Shown one piece after another: positions 1 through 5,741 of a stretch of DNA of 5,741 nucleotides (positions are counted from its first letter, which is position 1; each line of letters starts with the position of its first letter). Source of the stretch: Rhodoferax sp. (GTDB lineage Bacteria; Pseudomonadota; Gammaproteobacteria; Burkholderiales; Burkholderiaceae_C). The DNA is taken from positions 1 to 5,741 of the forward strand of contig JAIPDA010000150.1 of the NCBI GenBank assembly GCA_021737905.1, given 5' to 3'. The notes under the pieces were generated by a model. That model was not told the DNA's origin, ran no database searches, and saw only the letters and a program-made list of their open reading frames with translations. The position numbers and the translations under genes are program-made.

Positions 1-76
1 GCATCAGAAGCCTCCATGGTGGGATGTTCTGAGCATAGTCCCGGCCCGGCACTGCGGCAAGGTTTAAGCTCGGGTC
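1..76. other. Leader upstream of copA, no gene recognised
   Basis: No convincing ORF, RNA or terminator is visible in these 76 bp. GCAAGGTTTAAGC (57-69) resembles the right arm and -10 of CueR-type copper promoters, but the matching left arm is not present at the expected spacing, so I do not call an operator. Confidence 0.5.
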
Positions 77-2455
77 ATGAACACGCCCATCGCCACCTCA
101 TTTTCTGTTGGAGCTATGGATGGCGTCACCACGGAATCGGCGACGGACATCGGCATTGAGGGCATGACCTGCGCCTCTTGTGTGGGGCGGGTTGAGCGGG
201 CGCTGAAAAAGCTGCCTGGCGTTTTAGAGGCTACCGTCAACCTGGCCACCGAGTCGGCTCGCGTGCGTTACGCCTCCCCCGCCGCCACGCCGGCCTTGCT
301 GCGGCGCGCCGTGCGAGAGGCGGGTTACGGCGTGCGCGAAACAGACCTGATGGACGACGTCCGCGAGCCTTCTGCCTGGGCCGGCTTTGCGCCGGTTGCG
401 CTGGCCCTGGCCCTGGCTGCGCCACTGGTGCTGCCCATGCTGGCGGATCTGGCCGGGCGTCATTGGATGCTGCCGGCCTGGCTGCAGTTTTGCCTGGCCA
501 CACCGGTGCAGTTTGTGTTGGGCGCGCGCTTTTACCGGGCCGGCTGGCATGCGCTCAAGGCGCGTACCGGCAACATGGATTTGCTGGTGGCCATTGGCAC
601 GAGTGCGGGTTGGGGTTTGTCGGTGTGGTTGTGGTGGAGCGCTCAAGCCGGCAGCATGCCGCACTTGTATTTCGAGGCCTCCGCGGTCGTCATTTCTTTG
701 GTGATGTTGGGTAAATGGCTGGAGACGCGCGCCAAGCGCCAGACCACTGCCGCGATTCGCGCTCTGCATGCGCTGCGGCCGGCGCTGGCGCATGTGATTT
801 TGAAAAACGGCGAACAGGCCGACGTGCCCGTGCTGGAGTTGTTGGTTGATGACAGCGTGGTCGTGTTGCCCGGCGAGCGCGTGCCCGTAGACGGCGTGCT
901 GCAAGAAGGCCGCTCCCAACTCGATGAATCGATGCTCACCGGCGAGCCGCTGCCGGTGACCAAAGCGCCGGGCGCTGCGCTCACGGGTGGCAGCATCAAC
1001 GGCGACGGCCGCATGCTCATTCGGGTGAGCGCGGTCGGGCGCGACACTGTGCTGTCCAAAATCATCGATCTGGTGCAAGACGCACAAGCTGCCAAAGCGC
1101 CCATTCAGCGGCAGGTGGACCAGGTGGCCGCTGTGTTTGTACCGGTGGTGCTGTTGATTGCACTGGCCACGCTCTTGGGCTGGCTGGCCATGGGTGAGCC
1201 GCTGGAGGTGGCGTTGATACGCGCGGTGGCGGTGCTGGTAATTGCCTGCCCCTGTGCTTTGGGCTTGGCGACGCCGGCGGCCATCATGGCCGGCACCGGC
1301 GTGGCGGCGGGCGAAGGTATTTTGATCAAAGACGCAGAGGCGCTGGAGCTGGCTTACCGCGCCGACACCGTGGCCTTTGACAAAACCGGCACCCTGACCA
1401 TCGGCCAGCCCCGTCTGGTGGCCTTTGTGCCTGCTGCCGGCGCCGATGAGGCGATGCAATGGAGTGCAGCGGCCAGCTTGCAAAGCGGCAGTGAGCACCC
1501 GCTGGCGCGCGCTGTGCTGGCCGCAGCCAATGCGCGCGATATACCGGTGCTTGCGCCAGAAGATCTGCGCGCTATTGCGGGGCGGGGAACCGAGGGGCTG
1601 GTAGCCGGCGTGCCCTATCTGATCGGCAGCTTGCGTTGGTTTGAGGACTTGGGGGTGAGCCTGGGCCCCTTGCAAAGCGAAGCAGAGCGCCTGCAAAAAG
1701 GCGGCGCCACCTTGTCGGCACTGGCCGAGCGCCGGCCCGAGGGCCTGGTGCTGCGCGCGCTGATGGCCTTCGCCGACGAACCCAAGCCCGGCGCCCGTGA
1801 AGCCCTGGCCTCCTTGCGTGCGCGTGGCCTGCGCATTGTCATGATCTCAGGCGACAACCGCGGCGCCGCCCTGGCCATGGGCGAGCGCCTGGGCCTGCAC
1901 GCCCACGAGGTGATGGCCGAAGTGCTGCCGGGTGACAAAGCCGCCCTGGTGGCCGAGCTTAAGCAAGGAAAAATACACCCCCTCGGGGGGCAGCGCAGTA
2001 CGCGAAGCGACGAGCGCGGGGGCACCGATTTTTCCGCCGGGCCGCCCCAAGGAAAAATGCACCCCCTCGGGGGGCAGCGCAGTACGCGTAGCGACAAGCG
2101 TGGGGGCACTGTAGTCATGGTCGGCGATGGCGTGAATGACGCGCCGGCGCTGGCGGCAGCAGACGTTGGCATGGCCATGGGCACCGGCACGGATGTCGCC
2201 ATGCATGCGGCGGGTATCACGCTGATGCGTGGCGATCTGTCGCTGGTTGAGGGCGCGCTGGAGATTTCCCGCCGCACCGTCATGAAAATCCGGCAAAACC
2301 TGTTCTGGGCCTTTGCCTACAACGTGGCCGGCATACCGTTGGCGGCGCTGGGCTACCTGAACCCGGTCTTGGCAGGGGCTGCCATGGCACTGTCGAGTGT
2401 GAGCGTTTTGTCTAACGCGCTCTTGCTCAAACGCTGGCGGCTTAAGCCTTCTTGA
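77..2455 (+). CDS. copA: Cu(+)-exporting P1B-type ATPase (CopA) with an in-frame repeat insert
   Basis: Inner-membrane ATPase that exports cytosolic Cu(+). Seen in the 792-residue product: one N-terminal heavy-metal domain (about residues 24-92) with GMTCASC (C32, C35); four membrane segments between about 100 and 220; the actuator motif TGEP (288-291); the metal-site CPC (391-393) in TM6; the phosphorylation motif DKTGT (D435); the nucleotide-domain SEHP (H474, P475); and GDGVNDAP (683-690). TM7 carries N741, Y748-N749 and P754, and TM8 carries M770 and S773-S774. These TM7/TM8 residues are the P1B-1 signature for Cu(+) rather than Zn or Cd. Residues 630-677 are an insert of two repeat copies, absent from the family as I know it; without it the protein would be about 745 residues, a usual length. 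The start is uncertain: ATG 77 has only a weak AAGG about 14 nt upstream, and in-frame ATG 116 (M14) has GGAG only 2 nt away. The heavy-metal domain is kept with either. Confidence 0.95.
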   Translation: MNTPIATSFSVGAMDGVTTESATDIGIEGMTCASCVGRVERALKKLPGVLEATVNLATESARVRYASPAATPALLRRAVREAGYGVRETDLMDDVREPSAWAGFAPVALALALAAPLVLPMLADLAGRHWMLPAWLQFCLATPVQFVLGARFYRAGWHALKARTGNMDLLVAIGTSAGWGLSVWLWWSAQAGSMPHLYFEASAVVISLVMLGKWLETRAKRQTTAAIRALHALRPALAHVILKNGEQADVPVLELLVDDSVVVLPGERVPVDGVLQEGRSQLDESMLTGEPLPVTKAPGAALTGGSINGDGRMLIRVSAVGRDTVLSKIIDLVQDAQAAKAPIQRQVDQVAAVFVPVVLLIALATLLGWLAMGEPLEVALIRAVAVLVIACPCALGLATPAAIMAGTGVAAGEGILIKDAEALELAYRADTVAFDKTGTLTIGQPRLVAFVPAAGADEAMQWSAAASLQSGSEHPLARAVLAAANARDIPVLAPEDLRAIAGRGTEGLVAGVPYLIGSLRWFEDLGVSLGPLQSEAERLQKGGATLSALAERRPEGLVLRALMAFADEPKPGAREALASLRARGLRIVMISGDNRGAALAMGERLGLHAHEVMAEVLPGDKAALVAELKQGKIHPLGGQRSTRSDERGGTDFSAGPPQGKMHPLGGQRSTRSDKRGGTVVMVGDGVNDAPALAAADVGMAMGTGTDVAMHAAGITLMRGDLSLVEGALEISRRTVMKIRQNLFWAFAYNVAGIPLAALGYLNPVLAGAAMALSSVSVLSNALLLKRWRLKPS
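1964..2025 (+). repeat. Dispersed-type repeat, copy 1, inside copA
   Basis: A 62-bp unit running from CAAGGAAAAATACACC to GCGGGGGCAC. It encodes Q630 to T650 in the copA frame. It matches copy 2 (84 bp downstream) at 58 of 62 positions. Five C (1978-1982), TC and six G (1985-1990) can form a CCCC/GGGG hairpin with a CTCG loop. From memory, this C5-TC-G6 core followed by CAGCGCAGTACGCG and ending in a G-run is common in intergenic DNA of Comamonadaceae. That recollection was not checked by search. Confidence 0.9.
2048..2109 (+). repeat. Dispersed-type repeat, copy 2, inside copA
   Basis: Second 62-bp copy, separated from copy 1 by a 22-bp spacer (2026-2047, rich in CCG/GCC). It differs from copy 1 at four positions: 1975A/2059G (I633 versus M661), 2005A/2089T (silent in the copA frame), 2012G/2096A (E646 versus K674) and 2017C/2101T (silent). 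The 84-bp period is a multiple of three, so both copies are read in the same copA frame. Another forward frame meets TAG at 2089-2091. The C5-TC-G6 hairpin core is at 2062-2074. Confidence 0.9.
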
Positions 2456-2516
2456 CCTGCATCAACGCCGGCGGCCGTGAAGCCGGCCACACTGGCCCTT
2501 GTCCTGCTGTGCGCTT

Positions 2517-2520
2517 GGAG
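2517..2520 (+). promoter_or_regulatory. Ribosome binding site for the hemerythrin-like gene
   Basis: GGAG lies 5 nt before ATG 2526. It decides this start over the in-frame TTG at 2499. Confidence 0.7.
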
Positions 2521-2525
2521 TTGCA

Positions 2526-3107
2526 ATGTCTCAATTGGCCCTGAAAATTATTCGTGAAGAGCATGCCGCTTTGTCGGCCATGTTGCGCTCTCTGGCGCTG
2601 ATGATTGAGCGCGGCCCCGGAGACCAGCCGGAGCGGTTTTTTGATGTTCTGCGTGCCATGCTGTTTTATATCGATGAATTTCCCGAGCGCATACACCACC
2701 CCAAAGAGTCGGACTTGCTGTTTCCGCGCTTGGTGCGCGTTGCGCCCGAGCTGCTTGGTGTTGTCAGCCGGCTTGAGGCCGAGCATGCCAGCGGCCAGGA
2801 CAGAGTGCGTGAGTTGCAGCACTTGCTGCTGGCCTGGGAGCTGCTTGGCGAGTCGCGCCGGCTGGAGTTCACTGGCGCTGCGCAAATTTACCTGGCCTTT
2901 TACCTTGCGCACATGCACACCGAAGAGGTCGAGCTCTTGCCCTTGGCCGAAAGCTTGCTGGACGAAGAGGATTGGCTCGCGCTCAATAATGCCTTTGGTG
3001 CGCACCACGACCCCTTGGCCGCCGGCGTGCGGGACCCCTTCTACGACCGGCTGTTCAGCCGGATTGTGTTGACCGCGCCAGCGCCTATCGGCGTGGGTCC
3101 CGCCTAA
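2526..3107 (+). CDS. Hemerythrin-like HHE-domain protein
   Basis: A 193-residue, probably cytosolic helical-bundle protein of the hemerythrin/HHE cation-binding family, which binds a di-iron centre and in known members carries O2, senses O2 or NO, or handles iron. Candidate ligands fall in the family order: H13 (in REEH), H57 and E61 (in HHPKE, followed by LLFP), H87 (in EAEH), H129 and E133 (in HMHTEE, followed by LLPLAE). H58 and H131 are alternatives. There is no signal peptide or membrane segment, and no fused signalling domain, so this looks like a stand-alone domain. I chose ATG 2526 because GGAG at 2517-2520 lies 5 nt upstream; an in-frame TTG at 2499 would add nine residues without comparable support. 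It starts 70 bp after copA with no clear terminator between, so co-transcription is possible. The family is clear, the exact role is not. Confidence 0.88.
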   Translation: MSQLALKIIREEHAALSAMLRSLALMIERGPGDQPERFFDVLRAMLFYIDEFPERIHHPKESDLLFPRLVRVAPELLGVVSRLEAEHASGQDRVRELQHLLLAWELLGESRRLEFTGAAQIYLAFYLAHMHTEEVELLPLAESLLDEEDWLALNNAFGAHHDPLAAGVRDPFYDRLFSRIVLTAPAPIGVGPA

Positions 3108-3188
3108 CGCTGGTGACACACGCCCAGCCCGCGTTTGCTGCGCGGCGCTGCCTTGAATAGCCACGCGCTGTTGATGTGTCTGGTTAGC

Positions 3189-3214
3189 ACGATTGATATT
3201 TTGCTGACAATCGT
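3189..3214 (+). promoter_or_regulatory. Inverted repeat, candidate operator upstream of the iorAB-like operon
   Basis: ACGATTG (3189-3195) and CAATCGT (3208-3214) form a perfect 7-bp inverted repeat with a 12-bp AT-rich spacer. The half-sites are 19 bp apart, close to two helical turns, which suits a dimeric regulator on one DNA face. The dyad covers the candidate -35 box and touches the -10 box of the promoter proposed at 3193-3219, so binding would block polymerase. The regulator is unknown and no regulator gene is in the window. The repeat is seen; its function is inferred. Confidence 0.45.
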
Positions 3215-3219
3215 CTAAT
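3193..3219 (+). promoter_or_regulatory. Candidate sigma-70 promoter for the iorAB-like operon
   Basis: TTGATA (3193-3198, 5 of 6 to consensus) and TCTAAT (3214-3219, 5 of 6) are separated by 15 bp, shorter than the usual 17. It sits in the only AT-richer part of the 145-bp gap, directly before the operon. The short spacing leaves it weak or dependent on an activator. Confidence 0.35.
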
Positions 3220-3237
3220 GTGCAGGCTTCACACATT
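3217..3237 (+). repeat. Small inverted repeat before the iorA-like ribosome binding site
   Basis: AATGTG (3217-3222) and CACATT (3232-3237) are perfect inverted 6-bp arms around a 9-bp spacer. The right arm abuts GGAGG at 3238-3242. It could be a second regulator site or a small hairpin in the mRNA leader next to the ribosome binding site; both are inference. Confidence 0.4.
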
Positions 3238-3242
3238 GGAGG
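3238..3242 (+). promoter_or_regulatory. Ribosome binding site for the iorA-like gene
   Basis: GGAGG lies 10 nt before ATG 3253, slightly long but strong. It favours ATG 3253 over an upstream in-frame GTG at 3220, which would place this motif inside the coding region. Confidence 0.65.
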
Positions 3243-3252
3243 CACCGGTTTC

Positions 3253-3707
<455 letters not shown>

Positions 3708-3711
<4 letters not shown>

Positions 3712-5741
3712 AAACCAGTACCACCACCACCACCACCGGCCTGGACCGCCGCCACTTTTTGCAGGTCTCGGCCACCGCCGCAGCCGGCCTCAGCCTGGCT
3801 TTTTACTTGCCTGAAAAAGCAGATGCTGCCGACACGCCGCGTCTGAATGCCTGGATCGAGATCCAGCCTGACGACACCATCGTCATCCGCTATGCCCGCA
3901 CCGAGATGGGCCAGGGCAGCCGCACCTCCGCGCCCATGATGGTGGCCGAGGAGCTGGACGCCGATTGGAAGAAAGTCCGCATCGAATACGCCACCGCGCA
4001 CGACAACCTGCGGCAAAAGCGGGTGTACGGCGACATGGCCACGGTCGGCAGCCGCACCATCCGCAATTCGCAAGCGTACTTGCGCCAGGCCGGTGGCACT
4101 GCCCGCCACATGCTGGTAGCGGCTGCGGCGCAAAGCTGGGGCGTGCCGGCTGCCGAATGCAGCACGGCGCTGGGCCGGGTGCAACACCTGGCCAGCAAGC
4201 GTTCTTTGAGTTACGGCAAGCTGGCTGCGGCCGCCGCCAAGCTGGAGGCGCCCAAAGAAGTCAAACTCAAAGACCCCAAGGACTGGAAAATCATCGGCAA
4301 GTCGATTCCCCGGGTGGACATTCCGGCCATCGTCACCGGCGAGATTCGTTACGGTATTGACGCGCAGTTGCCGGGCATGCTCCATGCCGCCGTGGCCGCT
4401 TGCCCGGTGTTCAACGGCCGGGTCAAAAGCATGGACGCGTCCAAGGTGCAAAACCGCCGCGGCATTGTGCAAGTGCTCAACCTCGGTGAGTTTGTGGCGG
4501 TGGTGGCCGACAACTGGTGGCGTGCCAAAGAGGCGCTGCGCGAAGTGGCCATCGATTGGGATACCGGCGAGCACGGCACCCTTACCAGTGCGGCCATCAT
4601 GGCCAATTTCCAGGCCGGCATGGTGCAGAACGAACTGGCTGTGGCCCGCAACGACGGCAACACCGTGCAAGCGCTGGCCGGCGCCAGCAAGGTGTACGAG
4701 GCCGAGTACTTCACGCCCTATCTGGCGCATGCCACCATGGAGCCCATGGTCTGCACGGCCTGGCTGCAGGGTGACTCGCTGGAGGTCTGGACTTCCACGC
4801 AAAACCCCGAGGCCACTTTGGCGGTCTCTGCGGCCACGGCCGGCGTGGCGCAAGACAAGGTCAAGGTGCACCCCATGCAGCTGGGCGGCGGCTTGGGCCG
4901 CAAGAGCTCGCAGGACTTCACGCGCCAAGGTGTGATGATCGCCAAGGCCATGGCCGGCAAGCCGGTCAAGATGATCTGGTCTCGTGAAGAAGACACACAG
5001 CACGACCTGTACCGCCCGGCCAGTCTGGTGCGCTTTAAGGGGGCCATTGACGCCAACGGCAAGGTTGACGCGCTGCACATCCGCGTCAGCGCGCCGTCGA
5101 TTCTGGCCACCCTGCTCAAGCTGCCGCTGCCCAAAGGCGTGGATGGCCAGGCGGTGGCGTCTTTCAACGACCACCCGTACGACATTCCCAACAGCCTGGT
5201 GGACTACGCGCAGCGCAACACCAACGTGCCGGTGGGTTTCTGGCGCACCGTCGGGCACTCCCAAAACCCGTACATGCGCGAGTGCTTTGTCGACGAGCTG
5301 GCGCACGCCGCCGGCAAGGACCCGCTGGCCTTTCGCCTGAACATGCTGGGCCCCAAAGCCGCGCGCGACCGCGGCATTCTGGAGGCCGTGGCCAAGGCCG
5401 CGAACTGGGGCGGCGCGCTGCCACCGGGCGTGTTCCGCGGCATTGCAGAAACCGAAGGCTATGGCAGCTATACCGCGTGCGTTTGCGAGGTCGCTGTCAA
5501 TGCCAAAGGAGAGGTCAAGATTCACCGCGTGGTCATGGGCATTGACCCGGGCTATGCCGTCAACCCAGACAACATCGAGGCGCAGATTCAGGGCAGCGTG
5601 GTGCACGGCCTGAGCGCTATTTTCTGGGGTGAAATGACGGTCAAGGACGGGCGCATCGAGCAGTCCAACTTCCATGACTACCGGCTCATGCGTTTGAATG
5701 AAATGCCCAAGGTGGTGGCGGTGATTGCGCCTTCCGGTGGC
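3708..5741 (+). CDS. iorB: Molybdopterin-binding large subunit of a molybdenum hydroxylase (IorB-like), 3' end missing
   Basis: Catalytic subunit that hydroxylates its substrate with water at a Mo cofactor, which is the cytosine dinucleotide form in known Ior enzymes. The frame is open for 678 codons to the window edge. The family usually has about 730-780 residues, so perhaps 50-100 are missing. An N-terminal twin-arginine signal has R14-R15-H-F-L (RRHFLQ), then a hydrophobic stretch to about residue 32, predicting folded export to the periplasm or membrane face. Family motifs in order: EMGQGSRT (66-73) with AEELDADW after it; GDMATVGSRT; LAHATMEPM; LGGGLGRK (392-399); GFWRTVGHSQN (F511-W512-R513); FRGIAETEGYGSY; and GIDPGYAVNPDNIEAQIQG. 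The catalytic glutamate (the GVGE-type motif) should lie just past the edge and cannot be checked. The usual FGR in the GGGFGR motif is LGR here. The substrate is unknown: N-heteroaromatics or aldehydes are possible. Confidence 0.9.
3720..3737 (+). repeat. (ACC)6 triplet repeat coding for six threonines
   Basis: Six perfect ACC units encode T5-T10 in the leader before the Tat arginines of the large subunit. A change in copy number would keep the frame and only alter the length of the signal's n-region. Confidence 0.85.

Noticed and set aside
1..17. Start of a divergent gene on the reverse strand (ATG at 15-17)
   Set aside because: Only five codons lie in the window, there is no ribosome binding site, and the residues match no regulator start I know.
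43..69. CueR-type copper operator before copA
   Set aside because: GCAAGGTTTAAGC resembles one half and the -10, but the left arm at the expected spacing (43-49, GGCCCGG) matches the needed inverted arm at only 2 of 7 positions.
224..1696. Long reverse-strand ORF of 490 codons opposite copA
   Set aside because: It mirrors the codon pattern of copA, has no recognisable domain, and is rich in His/Gln/Arg as expected for antisense shadows of GC-rich genes.
1964..2109. CRISPR array
   Set aside because: Only two units, a 62-bp repeat with a 22-bp spacer, read inside a coding frame; the proportions and context do not fit.
2467..2488. Rho-independent terminator after copA
   Set aside because: GCCGGC and GGCCG/CGGCC can pair, but no T-run follows; GC-rich DNA makes such short stems by chance.
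2499..2525. Upstream TTG start of the hemerythrin-like gene
   Set aside because: It adds nine residues outside the domain, and the GGAG at 2517-2520 fits ATG 2526 instead.
3129..3145. Terminator after the hemerythrin-like gene
   Set aside because: CCGCG-N7-CGCGG is a 5-bp stem with no T-run after it; too weak to call.

Overview
The window is GC-rich coding DNA with all genes on the + strand. It most likely comes from a betaproteobacterium of the Comamonadaceae (Rhodoferax/Polaromonas/Acidovorax-like). This placement rests on protein style, high GC, and a duplicated 62-bp repeat that I recall as common between genes in that family. It is an inference and was not searched.

Layout: 1-76 is a short leader with no recognisable gene. 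77-2455 encodes a Cu(+)-exporting P1B-type ATPase (CopA) with all catalytic motifs. It also carries an unusual in-frame insert of about 45-48 residues, made of two copies of a dispersed repeat, just before the GDGVNDAP motif. After 70 bp comes a hemerythrin-like HHE-domain protein (2526-3107) with a complete set of candidate di-iron ligands. A 145-bp gap (3108-3252) holds a candidate promoter and two inverted repeats. Next is a two-gene molybdenum hydroxylase operon: a 152-residue two-[2Fe-2S] subunit (3253-3711, IorA-like), overlapping by ATGA with a molybdopterin-binding large subunit (3708 to the window end, IorB-like). The large subunit has a twin-arginine signal and is cut by the window edge after 678 codons.

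How the genes work together: CopA would pump cytosolic Cu(+) outward. The hemerythrin-like protein may bind O2 or NO, or sense iron or oxygen, and lies close enough downstream to share the copA transcript. The IorA/IorB pair would form a periplasmic, Tat-exported hydroxylase of an N-heteroaromatic or aldehyde-type substrate, passing electrons from Mo through two [2Fe-2S] clusters to an acceptor not seen here. The substrate cannot be read from the sequence. The most notable feature is the repeat insertion in the conserved P-domain of CopA. No CRISPR array, tRNA, rRNA, transposase or undescribed multi-gene defence system was found.
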